Notes: a model not told the origin generated them from the letters alone. A stretch of 64,000 nucleotides of DNA from Splendidivirga corallicola (GCA_030442035.1 JAUJEA010000001.1:1023559-1087558), one strand, 5' to 3'. Counted from the first letter of the stretch, positions 26,162 through 35,944 are shown. Translations and numbers: made by a program.

Positions 26162-27190
26162 TTATTTCTTAAAAAGTAATTTCTCGGACCTACCTTTTCT
26201 ATAGATTTGTTGCCCCTTATCTAGTCCTTTTCTTAGTTCCTTTTGTTTTTCTTCAGGTAGATTAATGATTTCCTTGCACTCACCGGAGCAGCAACCTTCA
26301 AAGTTTGAAGCGCATTCATCACATTGAATGAAAAGCAAGTGACATCCCTCATTTCTACAGTTAGTATGTGCATCGCACACCTTTCCGCATTGATGGCATC
26401 TACTGATCACTTCCCCTGAAATCCGCTCGCCCAATCTTTCATCAAACACAAAGTTTTTGCCTTTAAATTTATTTCTGAGTCCTTTTGCCTCAACCTGCCT
26501 GGCATATTCAATAATTCCTCCTTCAAGCTGATATACCTTTTCAAATCCTTTATGCTTATAATAAGCACTGGCCTTTTCGCATCGAATGCCACCAGTGCAG
26601 TACATAACAATGTTTTTCTCCTTCTGATCTTTTAGTTGATCCTCTACAATTTTTAACGCCTCACGAAATGTATCAACATCAGGGCAAATAGCATTTTCAA
26701 AATGTCCAACCTCGCTTTCATAGTGATTTCGCATATCGACCACAATGGTTTCCTTATCATCTGTAAGCTTGTTAAAAGCTTCGGCGCTCAAATGTTCTCC
26801 TTTATCCGTTACATCAAAGGTATCATCATCAAGACCATCAGCCACAATCTTTTTTCTTACTTTTATCTTAAGCTGAAAAAACGATTTTCCATCATCTTCA
26901 ATGGCCAGGTTCAACCTGATCCCTTTAAGGAATTCTATAGAATCAAGGGCTTCTTTAAAAGCCTCAAAATTAGCTTCCGGTAAACTGATCTGAGCATTGA
27001 CCCCCTCGTTGGCTACATAGATCCTTCCCATCACTTCAAGCGCAGCGAATTGACTATAAAGATGATCTCGAAATAAGGATGGATTAGCAATATGAGCATA
27101 TTGATAAAAAGACAACGTAAGCCTTCTGGTATCGTCTTCCTTGATTTTCTCTTTCAGTTCCTTTCTATTTACTCTGTTATGTAAAAGCAT
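26162..27190 (-). CDS. trhO: tRNA uridine(34) hydroxylase TrhO (rhodanese-related)
   Basis: 342 residues of the YceA/TrhO family, which makes 5-hydroxyuridine at the tRNA wobble position using O2. An N-terminal acylphosphatase-like domain (FYQYAHIANP, GRIYVANEGVNAQIS) is followed by a rhodanese domain with the active cysteine in YCTGGIRCEKA. The C-terminal third is cysteine-rich (CHQCGKVCDAH and CDECASNFEGCC), as in the long form of the family, and probably binds zinc. It sits 7 bp behind the ACMSD-like gene and 22 bp before mog. Confidence 0.92.
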   Translation of the reverse strand: MLLHNRVNRKELKEKIKEDDTRRLTLSFYQYAHIANPSLFRDHLYSQFAALEVMGRIYVANEGVNAQISLPEANFEAFKEALDSIEFLKGIRLNLAIEDDGKSFFQLKIKVRKKIVADGLDDDTFDVTDKGEHLSAEAFNKLTDDKETIVVDMRNHYESEVGHFENAICPDVDTFREALKIVEDQLKDQKEKNIVMYCTGGIRCEKASAYYKHKGFEKVYQLEGGIIEYARQVEAKGLRNKFKGKNFVFDERLGERISGEVISRCHQCGKVCDAHTNCRNEGCHLLFIQCDECASNFEGCCSGECKEIINLPEEKQKELRKGLDKGQQIYRKGRSEKLLFKK

Positions 27191-27197
27191 ATTACGA

Positions 27198-28211
27198 TCA
27201 ATCTAGAAATTGTTCTTTTGTTAATCCAAGCCAATCTAATGTGGCGTTACAAAATATGTTTTCTATGGTTTCGTCATCCAATCCCATTTTCTCAATAAAA
27301 GCTCCAATCTCCAAATCACCCAAAGGAAAAGGATAATCAGATCCCAAAGTTACTTTTTTTGAACCAACTAATTTTAATACATATTCCAACATGTTGGGGT
27401 CATGCGTGATGGAATCAACCCAAAATTTACCAAGATAAGCTTTAGGATTTATTGGATTGTCGATAGCAACAAGGTCCGGTCTGCAATTAAAGCCGTGTTC
27501 AATTCTTCCTATGGTGGCCAGAAAAGATCCTCCTGCATGAGCAAAGTTTACCTTCAGATTAGTGAGTTTTTCAAAAATTCCTCCAAATATTAGAGAGGTG
27601 ACGGCTCTGGCGGTTTCCGCAGGCATGCCCACCAACCAGGGCAGCCAATATCTTCCCATTTTATCCATTCCCATCATATTCCATGGATGCACCAAAACGG
27701 CCATTCCCAGCTCTTGACAAGCTTCAAAAATGGGAAAAAACTGTTCTTCATTAAGATTAAGATCGTTAATGTTAGAACCGATCTGTATTCCGGGTAAGCC
27801 TAATTCATCTTTGCAACGCTCAAGTTCTTTGATCGCCAAATCACTGTCTTGCATCGGTACAGTAGCCAGACCAATATAATGCTTCGGATGATCGTGAACT
27901 GTTTTTGCAATATCATCATTCAAAAATCTCGATAACTCCAGGCAATCCTTTGGCTTGGCCCAATATGAAAACATAACCGGGATAGTACAAATCACCTGAA
28001 CCTGTGTATCGAAAGCAGCATATTCATCTATCCTTAGGGTACTGTCCCAGCAATTGCGTTTGATTTCGCGAAAAAATTTATCCCCTTTCATCATGCTTGC
28101 TTTACCATTCTCGTGATGATCAAGATAGATGAAATCCCCATATCCAAATTTCCTGGTGAAATTTGGCATCTTTTCGGGAATAATATGTGTATGCATATCT
28201 ATTTTAAGCAT
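27198..28211 (-). CDS. ACMSD-like amidohydrolase (2-amino-3-carboxymuconate 6-semialdehyde decarboxylase)
   Basis: 337 residues, close along its whole length to animal and bacterial ACMSD, which decarboxylates the kynurenine-pathway intermediate ACMS and so diverts tryptophan carbon from quinolinate to oxidation. Seen: the zinc-binding HTH at residues 7-9 in KIDMHTHIIP, the FSYWAKP block, LVHPWNMMG, YWLPWLVGMPAET, FAHAGGSF and LGSDYPFPLG. These are all ACMSD signatures, which separates it from other amidohydrolases. It heads the trhO-mog operon. No other kynurenine gene is in the window. Confidence 0.9.
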   Translation of the reverse strand: MLKIDMHTHIIPEKMPNFTRKFGYGDFIYLDHHENGKASMMKGDKFFREIKRNCWDSTLRIDEYAAFDTQVQVICTIPVMFSYWAKPKDCLELSRFLNDDIAKTVHDHPKHYIGLATVPMQDSDLAIKELERCKDELGLPGIQIGSNINDLNLNEEQFFPIFEACQELGMAVLVHPWNMMGMDKMGRYWLPWLVGMPAETARAVTSLIFGGIFEKLTNLKVNFAHAGGSFLATIGRIEHGFNCRPDLVAIDNPINPKAYLGKFWVDSITHDPNMLEYVLKLVGSKKVTLGSDYPFPLGDLEIGAFIEKMGLDDETIENIFCNATLDWLGLTKEQFLD

Positions 28212-28288
28212 ACCTCAGGAGCTTTAAAAAGTTTAAAATGAGTAAGGCTAAATAATCTATCAATCTAATTTTGTGTCAAGTCATGCCA

Positions 28289-28543
28289 TTAATTGCCTGC
28301 CGTTTTTTTTGAATTTCTTTTGGGTACGGGATCATAGCCATGTGTTCCCCAAGGATGGCACCTTGAGATTCTTTTAATTCCCAACCAGATTCCTCTTAAC
28401 GGCCCCCATTCTTGAATTGCTCTCATGGCATACTCCGAACAAGTCGGTGTGTGACGACAATTCGGGCCAAGCAACGGTGAAATCGCCAGTTGGTAAAAAC
28501 GAATCAATTGAACAAGAATAAAACCAAAAAAACGAGCAATCAT
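28289..28543 (-). CDS. yidD: Membrane protein insertion efficiency factor YidD
   Basis: 84 residues with all marks of the UPF0161/YidD family: [18 protein letters not shown], the CSEYA block, and a C-terminal [15 protein letters not shown]. It is a small peripheral inner-membrane protein thought to help YidC insert proteins. Usual neighbours (rpmH, rnpA, yidC) are absent; in this window it stands alone upstream of the ACMSD operon on the same strand, 77 bp away. Confidence 0.95.
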   Translation of the reverse strand: MIARFFGFILVQLIRFYQLAISPLLGPNCRHTPTCSEYAMRAIQEWGPLRGIWLGIKRISRCHPWGTHGYDPVPKRNSKKTAGN

Positions 28544-29154
28544 TAATCATGCATTTATTAAGACAGGCTGAAATCAAACCTATCCAGCCACAAAGGTACT
28601 CAATTTCGATTTAAATCATGGAAGCAAAAAGAAGAGCAAAAGGGAGAAATCTCTGAAACAAGAAAGGATATGAGAAAACCCTAAACCATCTCATATCCTT
28701 AATTGTTATTGACACAATTCATTTACTCAGCACCTGTATGTTTTATTGTTAACTGAAAATCGTGTCATTCAGGTAAATTATTAACTTGAAAAATGATCAA
28801 TTATTATATTGTTGAATACAATAACCAACATTCTCTATGATTTGTTTGAAAATCTGATTTAAAAGGAATCTTCACCTTTAAAGTAGTCCATATTAAATCA
28901 TAGTTCGTGATGACCTTTTGGCTCCAGGATGTCCTTTCAATGAAATTTTTAGTACCGTTCCGGATCAATATTGATTCAAATAATACGCGTACAAGCAAGT
29001 CTGACTTTATTAAAAACTTATTGATCACGCTTTGATCAAAATTTCATAAATTCAGGCTTGATTGACCCTATAAAATTTCAACATTAAATAAAGAATAACG
29101 TTAGGAGTTAACAAACCGAAGCTGGTCCACATGCTATAATTTGTAAATCACGAA
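28544..29154. other. Intergenic region with a 12-bp perfect stem-loop
   Basis: 611 bp between divergent genes. AAGGATATGAGA (28664-28675) is perfectly inverted as TCTCATATCCTT (28689-28700) around 13 nt. No T tract follows on either strand, so it is probably a regulatory RNA element, transcript-end hairpin or protein site. Nothing else supported; a 74-codon minus frame at 28804-29028 has no family features. Confidence 0.55.
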
Positions 29155-31236
29155 ATGCAGAAAGCCAAATTACTATTCGATATTTCACCCTGGTTTATTG
29201 TTTTGTGTCTCATCGTAGGCTTGATATATGCCGTAGTGCTTTATCAGAAAGATGGACCATGGGGTAAAACAACCAACAAATTTCTGGCTGTTTTCAGGTT
29301 TCTACTGGTAAGCTTGCTTTGTTTTCTATTGTTAGGTCCATTTTTGAGACAAATCAATAATACTGTAGAGAAGCCCTCCATTGTCTTTGCTATAGACAAT
29401 TCGAGTTCAATTAGTGAAATTACGGATAGTATTTCTATATCCGGATTATTAAAAGATCTGGGTAATCTTGCTGACCAAGTGGTTGACAATGGATACGATT
29501 TAGAATTAAGAACCTTTTCAGATACTTATAATACAACCGATGCCGGAATCACTTTTGATCATTCGAGCACTGATCTCAATACATTTCTCAAAGAAATTCA
29601 ATCAGATTATGAAGGCAGAGGCTTATCAACGGTTGTATTACTTACCGACGGAATTTATACTCAGGGGATCTCTCCTACTTTCAGTTCTTTCAATTTTCCA
29701 ATTCATACGGTTGGATTAGGAGATACCATACCCAAAAAAGATATTAGTATTAGCGCGGCATATTATAATAAAATAGCTTATCAAGGCAATAAATTCCCCA
29801 TTGTAGTTGAGATCACCAACAATGGTTTCGTTAATGAGCAAGTGAATGTCACGGTAAAACAACAGGATAAGACCCTAGCCTCTAAAACCCTACAGCTCTT
29901 AAGTGAGAATTCTGTAGAAGATGTTGAGCTATTCCTTGAGGCTGAAACTGAAGGAATGCAGCACTATGCCATTGAAATCTCCCGTTTGGATGATGAGTTT
30001 ACTTATAAAAATAATACCAGGGATGCCTATGTAGATATCATTGATGGAAGAGAAAAAATCCTTTTGGTTGCCCTGGCACCTCATCCGGATATTAAAGTAT
30101 TGAGGAGTGCTGTGATGAAAAATGAGAATTATGAATTCTACATTTATATTCCCGGAATAAGTAAATTACCCAATGAAAAATTTGATCTTGTCATCTTTCA
30201 TCAGATTCCGGATTTTTCAAGAACAGCTTCGAATCTTGTGGAGAAATTTAATAAAGATAAAACTTCACTCTTCTTTGTAATCGGGGGAAGGAGCGATTTG
30301 AAGCAGTTCAATACTTCAAATCATATCCTGGAAATTGATTCAAAGAATTGGGAAAAGGACCAGGTGACACCGGCCTTCAATGAAAATTTCAGCAAATTTA
30401 ATTTCCAAAGTGAAAATAGATCGGCTCTAAATAGTTTTCCACCAATTGAAGTGCCATACGGTAATATAAATTTTAAACAAGCTTCCGAAGCAATCCTTTA
30501 TCAAAGAGTTGGGAGCATTGTCACAGCAAAACCACTTTTAGCCGTTTCAGATGACGGAGAACAAAAATCGGCCGTACTACTAGGGGAAGGTTTTTGGCAA
30601 TGGCGACTTCAGGAGTTTGCCAATAGTGAAAATCATGAAGCTTTTGATGAACTTATTTCCAAAGTGATCCAATATCTTTCCTCAAAAGAGGATAAAAGAA
30701 AATTCAAGGTTTATCCAATCAATAATGAATTTTTTGACTCTGAAAGTGTGGTTTTCGAAACTGAGATTTACAACAATATTTATGAGAGAATTTATAACCA
30801 GGTTGTAACACTTACCATTACTGATGAGCAAAATACTACCAGGGAATTTTCTTATGAAATCACACCTACCAATTCTCAATACTCAGTGACAGGTCTACCA
30901 CAAGGTGTATACAAATTCTCTGCAACCACCAAGATTGATGGCAAAAGCGAAAGTAGTCTGGGGCAATTTACTGTTAAGGAATTACAAATTGAAAACTTGA
31001 ATCTGACCGCCAATCACCAACTGCTAAAAAAGGTTTCCTACGAGTCCGGAGGAAATTTCTACCTGCCTGAAGATCTAAATGCGCTGGAAAGCGATTTACT
31101 TGATAAAGAAGCTCAGGGAATCATTTATTCAAGCGAAGCCTATTTACCTTTAGTCAATAATCCCTGGATCCTTATTATACTTCTAGCCCTCGTCACAACC
31201 GAGTGGTTCACAAGAAAATATAGCGGTGGGTATTAA
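29155..31236 (+). CDS. VWA-domain membrane protein
   Basis: 693 residues. Two membrane helices at about 13-30 and 42-62, then a von Willebrand factor A domain with the metal-ion site DNSSS (Asp81, Ser83, Ser85), the second motif TVVLLTDG, and beta-rich extracytoplasmic segments. A C-terminal helix near NPWILIILLALV precedes a short basic tail. This layout resembles Bat-like proteins of Bacteroidota aerotolerance operons, but the lone gene lacks the MoxR ATPase and other Bat proteins. The gatase-like middle region (KILLVALAPHPDIKVL) occurs in many such VWA proteins. Function unknown; probably a protein-protein interaction scaffold in the inner membrane. Confidence 0.8.
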   Translation: MQKAKLLFDISPWFIVLCLIVGLIYAVVLYQKDGPWGKTTNKFLAVFRFLLVSLLCFLLLGPFLRQINNTVEKPSIVFAIDNSSSISEITDSISISGLLKDLGNLADQVVDNGYDLELRTFSDTYNTTDAGITFDHSSTDLNTFLKEIQSDYEGRGLSTVVLLTDGIYTQGISPTFSSFNFPIHTVGLGDTIPKKDISISAAYYNKIAYQGNKFPIVVEITNNGFVNEQVNVTVKQQDKTLASKTLQLLSENSVEDVELFLEAETEGMQHYAIEISRLDDEFTYKNNTRDAYVDIIDGREKILLVALAPHPDIKVLRSAVMKNENYEFYIYIPGISKLPNEKFDLVIFHQIPDFSRTASNLVEKFNKDKTSLFFVIGGRSDLKQFNTSNHILEIDSKNWEKDQVTPAFNENFSKFNFQSENRSALNSFPPIEVPYGNINFKQASEAILYQRVGSIVTAKPLLAVSDDGEQKSAVLLGEGFWQWRLQEFANSENHEAFDELISKVIQYLSSKEDKRKFKVYPINNEFFDSESVVFETEIYNNIYERIYNQVVTLTITDEQNTTREFSYEITPTNSQYSVTGLPQGVYKFSATTKIDGKSESSLGQFTVKELQIENLNLTANHQLLKKVSYESGGNFYLPEDLNALESDLLDKEAQGIIYSSEAYLPLVNNPWILIILLALVTTEWFTRKYSGGY

Positions 31237-31305
31237 GGATTATAAATCACCAAACCAAAGGTAAAGGCCAAATAACTTTAATCTTCGACCATTAGGATCG
31301 AAATA

Positions 31306-32697
31306 CTATCCTTGCCAGGGACCAGTAATTGCCAATGTCAATCCGGCATGTTGAATATTCACGAACAAAACCTTTCCGGATGGTGAAAAAGTGGCGCCTG
31401 CAAATTCTGATTTATAACCGACATTTTTTCCTATTTTGTAAAATTCACCTTTTGGTGTCACCCCTACTATCCTTGGTCTGGAGGTGTCTTCACAAAGAAT
31501 GATATCACCCCATGGTGCTATGGTAAGATTATCGCAATTGGTAACCAAATCGGTATCATTTGGCTCCACAAAAAGCTCTAAGGCTCCGGGATCATTGCTC
31601 TCGCCGGGGGTACCTTCCTGTTTGCTTGGAGTATATTTAAAGACTTGCCCTTGAGCAATTTTTCCACCATTAGTGCAAGCAAAATAAAGCTCCCTATCTC
31701 CGAACCAAATACCTTCACCTCGGGCAAATCGAGCTGCTCCCTGATCAAAGCCTCGAAATCTTAGATCATCTTTAGGCGCATCAATGTCTTCCAAATCTAT
31801 CCATTCAACTTCTATCTTCTTTCCTATTGGAAAGGTCGGTAAATTCAAATTTTTCCAATTTCTTGTATCAACACTCTTTTGCCCTTTAATGGCAAGGGCC
31901 TGAAGTCTTCCTCCCTTAGAGAGTTGTTGTTTTTCATTAGGAATAAAACGGTAGATCAGTCCGTCATGCCGGTCCTCAGTTTGATAAACAATGCTTGTCT
32001 CAGGATCAACTGCTACGGCTTCATGATTGAAGCGGCCCATTGCTTTTAAGGGAATCGGATCACAGAGTTGTGGCGTTTCTGTTACAGGAACTTCAAACGC
32101 ATAACCATGATTTTTCTCAAAGGTACCATCGGCTTTAGTCACATCTTCCTCACAGGAAATCCAGCTATTCCAGGGTGTCGGACCGCCCGCACAATTTCGG
32201 ATGGTACCGGCAAGACTCATAAATTCCGATTCAATGGTTCCAGCTTCCTCATCATAGATCAACGTGGTGGTTCCGCCTAAGCATGGCGCTTCACCTTTGC
32301 CATAGTCGTATACCTTTTGCTTATCTACTTTCTCTAAAAGTTCATATTTTTTACCAAATGCTCCTTCCTTAACCGAATTTGTACTTACTTCATGATTTCT
32401 TATAATAATTGTTTTGCCATTGGATCCTTTGAAAGTGGCCATTCCATCGGCTTTTCCGGGTACCAGTAATCCGTCGGACATCTTGGTTCCCATTCTGGAA
32501 ATTATCTTATATGAAAATCCATCAGGCAGATCAAGAATACCCTTTGGATCAGGTTTTAAAGGTCCATACCCAATTTTTGTTACTTGATTATTAGCCAACA
32601 AAGGTGTACTTGCATATCGCTGAAGGCCTAAAAAACCGGCAGCCAGAATGCCGGATGTTTTAATAAAATCTCTTCTGTCTTTTTTGGAAGGTGTCAT
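31306..32697 (-). CDS. PhoX-family (DUF839) Tat-exported phosphatase-like protein
   Basis: 463 residues beginning with a twin-arginine signal KDRRDFIKTSG. The body has PhoX/DUF839 features: LPDGFSYKIISRMG, IIRNHEVS, NCAGGPTPWNSWISCEED and GRFNHEAVAVDP, then the blade-like NCDNLTIAPWGDIILCEDTS. PhoX enzymes are calcium/iron phosphatases folded as a beta-propeller that release phosphate from organic esters; some family members are only related. It stands alone between convergent and divergent neighbours; no Pho-box can be named. Confidence 0.88.
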   Translation of the reverse strand: MTPSKKDRRDFIKTSGILAAGFLGLQRYASTPLLANNQVTKIGYGPLKPDPKGILDLPDGFSYKIISRMGTKMSDGLLVPGKADGMATFKGSNGKTIIIRNHEVSTNSVKEGAFGKKYELLEKVDKQKVYDYGKGEAPCLGGTTTLIYDEEAGTIESEFMSLAGTIRNCAGGPTPWNSWISCEEDVTKADGTFEKNHGYAFEVPVTETPQLCDPIPLKAMGRFNHEAVAVDPETSIVYQTEDRHDGLIYRFIPNEKQQLSKGGRLQALAIKGQKSVDTRNWKNLNLPTFPIGKKIEVEWIDLEDIDAPKDDLRFRGFDQGAARFARGEGIWFGDRELYFACTNGGKIAQGQVFKYTPSKQEGTPGESNDPGALELFVEPNDTDLVTNCDNLTIAPWGDIILCEDTSRPRIVGVTPKGEFYKIGKNVGYKSEFAGATFSPSGKVLFVNIQHAGLTLAITGPWQG

Positions 32698-32861
32698 TTC
32701 CCGCTATTTTTTAATTCATCAAATTAAAAGAAGATGTGCAATTAAAAAAATTCACAATCAATTTCTCTTCTATATACAATTAACTAATTGTTAATTCTGA
32801 CCTTCGGCGCAATTGTCGGATACTTTACATCATTTTTTCCATATTTAGGGCTTTTAATTTG

Positions 32862-32869
32862 TAGTTTTG
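32862..32869 (+). promoter_or_regulatory. Candidate -7 element of the alkyltransferase-like gene
   Basis: TAGTTTTG fits TAnnTTTG, 42 bp upstream of the start codon. No good -33 box. Confidence 0.4.
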
Positions 32870-32911
32870 AATTGAGCTAGCATCCTATTATTTAACTCAC
32901 ATTTTATATTT

Positions 32912-33250
32912 ATGAAAGGAGATGATGGTAAATTCTTTGAAGATGTTTATGAAGTAGTACGATTAATCCCCAAAGGAAGAGTTACTTCATACGGTGCCAT
33001 TGCAGCATATTTGGGTGCTAAAAGTAGCGCCAGAGTTGTAGGCTGGGCGCTGAACAGCTCAACCATGCACGACGGGGTTCCGGCACATCGTGTAGTAAAT
33101 AAAAGTGGATCCCTCACCGGTAAGCACCACTTTAGGGGACCCAACAGTATGCAAGACAGACTGGAACGTGAAGGTATTGTGGTTAAAGATCATGTTATCC
33201 AGGATTTAGATAAGCATTTTTGGGATCCCATGGAAGAACTGGGCTTATAA
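32912..33250 (+). CDS. Alkyltransferase-like (ATL) DNA-binding protein, MGMT fold
   Basis: 112 residues corresponding to the C-terminal DNA-binding domain of O6-alkylguanine-DNA alkyltransferase. The helix-turn-helix and arginine finger are kept (IPKGRVTSYGAIA with Tyr27, Arg41 in SARVVG), but the active-site PCHRV motif reads PAHRVV: the alkyl-accepting cysteine is Ala58. It therefore cannot repair by methyl transfer. ATL proteins of this type bind O6-alkylguanine and hand it to nucleotide excision repair. Single gene with its own promoter element. Confidence 0.92.
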   Translation: MKGDDGKFFEDVYEVVRLIPKGRVTSYGAIAAYLGAKSSARVVGWALNSSTMHDGVPAHRVVNKSGSLTGKHHFRGPNSMQDRLEREGIVVKDHVIQDLDKHFWDPMEELGL

Positions 33251-33669
33251 TCTGTCATTTAAAATTGAATTTTCTATCTGCACTGATTATAACAAAGCTC
33301 TAGGAGTTTTTGGACGGCATTTAGAAAAGTTTACTTTCCTGTTAAAAACTTACATTAAAGCATTTCGAGGCTAATCTCAGCATTATTATTGAAGCAATGT
33401 CACCGGGTTACAAATAAAAAAATGAAGCAATCATGGTATTTTTTTAATTTTTTATTTTACTTTTGTCCTATAATTATATTTTTTCAAGGAAAAATATAAT
33501 ACTGAGCAGACAAACACTAACCTTTCTTTTTAGTTTAAATTAGTTTTATTGGATATGTGATTTCATGAGTTTGACGTGACTTTTGAATGATATTTTCATT
33601 ATTTGTCACACAATTTGATTGTTGAGCTCATTTATTGCACGATATCCGGAGTACTTAGCCAAATTGACT
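33251..33669. other. A/T-rich intergenic region with a perfect hairpin
   Basis: 419 bp, nothing coding. ATTATATTTTT at 33473-33483 is inverted perfectly as AAAAATATAAT at 33490-33500. It consists only of A/T pairs and may be chance in this composition. Confidence 0.45.
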
Positions 33670-33888
33670 ATGAAAAAATTTATAGCTGTCTTGCTCATTG
33701 GAACCTTTGTTTTTACCTCATGTGGCCGTAGAGTTTATTTGAATGAAGCTAACAAGATCACGATTAGCAAAAAGAAAACCAGATCTCACCGGCCACGCGC
33801 TAAATCCGATCTAGCTATTGCACTTTTGATCGCTATTCCAAACATCATATTTTTTGGCAGTACGATTCAAAATCAAAGAAATAGATAA
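33670..33888 (+). CDS. Small predicted lipoprotein
   Basis: 72 residues from the ATG at 33670, chosen because it begins a standard lipoprotein signal: KKF, a hydrophobic stretch, then FTSC with Cys18 as the lipidation site. The mature part is short, basic (ISKKKTRSHRPRAK) and ends with a second hydrophobic segment (LAIALLIAIPNIIFFG), so it may be anchored twice. No family recognised; longer upstream starts would bury the signal. Confidence 0.6.
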   Translation: MKKFIAVLLIGTFVFTSCGRRVYLNEANKITISKKKTRSHRPRAKSDLAIALLIAIPNIIFFGSTIQNQRNR

Positions 33889-34117
33889 GGGGCCGGAAGG
33901 AAAATATGTGGAGTAAATTTTCATCATGATTAAGCATTATTTTTCCAAATAGCTTTCTTGAGGTTTCAGGTATTAGTTACATTGTGAATTAGCCCTTCAA
34001 TATACAGATAGCTGATCGCTGAAACCTAATGGCTTTAAGATGAGCTAGGACAGTTTTAATGGATAAAGTATCCCAAACCAAGTTGACGCCCAGAATTTCT
34101 CCTGATCCAAATAATAC

Positions 34118-35563
34118 TTAGAGATCCCTTTTCCTAAGTAAGAGCAACCCTAGGAAGGTTAAGCCACCGTTGACAATTAATATGGCAAAGCCAAATTTAA
34201 ACCCTCCAAACCAACTTGCAGAGTAAAAATCGAGTATGAAGGAGATAATGGGTGCCAATAGACAGACAACAGGTACCCATTTATCCGATATCTTGATTTT
34301 GGTAAACAGACCAAAGGCATAAAGCCCCAACAATGGCCCATAGGTATAACCGGCTGCTGTAAATACTGCGCTTATCACACTCTGATCATTGATAACCTTG
34401 AATATGAGAATGATGAAGAACAAAAGGATGGAAAATCCAATATGAACCTTAACGCGAATTTTCTGCTTATTTTCCTCAGCTTTATCTTTAAAATTCAAAA
34501 AGTCAACACAAAATGAAGTGGTAAGGGCAGTTAAAGCAGAATCGGCACTTGAATATGCCGCCGCTGTAATACCCAACAGGAAAGTTACACCGGCAAATGT
34601 TCCAAGATGATTCAATGCCAGCATAGGAAATAAATCATCTGACCTCTCGGGCAGTGTGATCCCCTTTTCTATCGCAAAAATATAGAGAAGTGCTCCAAGT
34701 GCCAGAAAAATTAAATTAACAAAAACAAGTACAAAGCTGAACCAATACATATTCTTTTGAGCATCCTTTAGGTTACGACAGGTTAGATTTTTCTGCATCA
34801 TATCCTGATCCAAACCCGTCATAACAATAGCTATAAAGGCGCCGGCAAGAAATTGTTTAATAAAGTGTCTCTTATCGCTCCAATCGTCTAGAAAAAAAAT
34901 CCTCGAATAATCACTTTCATTGATCCTGGCAATCATCCCACTGGTATCCAGTGCCAATGTTTTTCCGATAAGGTAAATGCTAATGCCAACAGCAAGAAGC
35001 ATGAATAGTGTCTGGAGTGAATCTGTCCAAACGATTGTTTTAATACCCCCTTTAAAAGTGTAGAGCCAGATCAAAACGATGGTCACCATTACTGTCACAA
35101 AGAATGGGACATTCCATGCATTAAAAATAGCCAGTTGCAATACACCAGCAACCAAAAAAAGCCGGAATGAGGCACCAATCGTTCTGGATAAAAGAAAAAA
35201 GAAAGCTCCCGTTTTGTAAGACCAAAAACCAAATCTTGTTTCCAGATAAGTGTAGATGGAGGTTAGATTTAATCTATAATATAGTGGCAACAAAACTGTA
35301 GCGATTACAAAATAGCCAAGCAAATATCCTAGAACCATTTGCATATAAGAAAACTGGCTGGCTTCTACCCAACCGGGCACAGAAATAAAGGTGACACCTG
35401 ACAAAGAAGCTCCGATCATACCAAATGCAACAAGGTACCAGGGGGATTGCCGGTTTGCCGTGAAAAAAGTTTCGGAACTTGCATTTCTTGAGGTAAAATA
35501 GGAAATTAGAATGAGTACTGCGAAATAAACTGCTATTACAGTAATTACAATAATTGGTTCCAT
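34118..35563 (-). CDS. Sodium:solute symporter (SSS family)
   Basis: 481 residues with about 13 membrane helices. The family core is seen in GASLSGVTFISVPGWV near the N-terminus, GLDQDMMQKNLTCRN after helix 6 and LLGITAAAYSSADSALTALTTSF, all conserved in sodium/solute symporters of the SLC5-like branch common in Bacteroidota. The solute is not predictable. Divergent from clpS with only 66 bp between starts. Confidence 0.88.
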   Translation of the reverse strand: MEPIIVITVIAVYFAVLILISYFTSRNASSETFFTANRQSPWYLVAFGMIGASLSGVTFISVPGWVEASQFSYMQMVLGYLLGYFVIATVLLPLYYRLNLTSIYTYLETRFGFWSYKTGAFFFLLSRTIGASFRLFLVAGVLQLAIFNAWNVPFFVTVMVTIVLIWLYTFKGGIKTIVWTDSLQTLFMLLAVGISIYLIGKTLALDTSGMIARINESDYSRIFFLDDWSDKRHFIKQFLAGAFIAIVMTGLDQDMMQKNLTCRNLKDAQKNMYWFSFVLVFVNLIFLALGALLYIFAIEKGITLPERSDDLFPMLALNHLGTFAGVTFLLGITAAAYSSADSALTALTTSFCVDFLNFKDKAEENKQKIRVKVHIGFSILLFFIILIFKVINDQSVISAVFTAAGYTYGPLLGLYAFGLFTKIKISDKWVPVVCLLAPIISFILDFYSASWFGGFKFGFAILIVNGGLTFLGLLLLRKRDL

Positions 35564-35599
35564 ACGAAATGATTAAACCATAAAGTTGTAATTTTTTTT

Positions 35600-35607
35600 T
35601 AACTTTG
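35600..35607 (+). promoter_or_regulatory. Candidate -7 element of clpS-recR
   Basis: TAACTTTG fits TAnnTTTG, 22 bp upstream of the ATG at 35630. No TTTG at the expected distance because of the T run before it. Confidence 0.45.
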
Positions 35608-35629
35608 AGAATTAAAGTTGGCTACAGTA

Positions 35630-35911
35630 ATGCAATTCACCTATTTAGAAGAAGAATTAGTCGAGTGTTTGGAGGACATCGAATCAACCAAAGAACGCGA
35701 TTTGATTGTTTATAATGACGACTTCAATACCTTCGATCATGTCATTGAAACGTTAATCAAGGTTTGTAAACACTCAGCTGAACAAGCCGAGCAATGCACT
35801 TGGATCATTCATTATAAAGGTAAATGTTGTGTAAAGAAGGGCACCTACAAAGAATTGAAACCGATGAAAGATGCCATCAGTGATGCTGGCATTAAGGTGG
35901 CAATCGTTTAA
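35630..35911 (+). CDS. clpS: ATP-dependent Clp protease adaptor ClpS
   Basis: 93 residues from ATG 35630; a TTG four codons earlier is less likely. It delivers N-degron substrates to ClpAP/ClpCP. The core is clear: LIVYNDDFNTFDHVIETL, the H(S)AEQAEQC helix and a C-terminal KGTYKELKPMKDAISDAGIK. It lies 33 bp before recR on the same strand. The neighbouring clpA/clpC gene is not in the window. Confidence 0.88.
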   Translation: MQFTYLEEELVECLEDIESTKERDLIVYNDDFNTFDHVIETLIKVCKHSAEQAEQCTWIIHYKGKCCVKKGTYKELKPMKDAISDAGIKVAIV

Positions 35912-35944
35912 AGAGCGATCCAATTATTTAACTTCTCTCTATCT

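Noticed and set aside
28804-29028. 74-codon minus-strand frame
   Set aside because: No family, no start context, A/T-rich composition.
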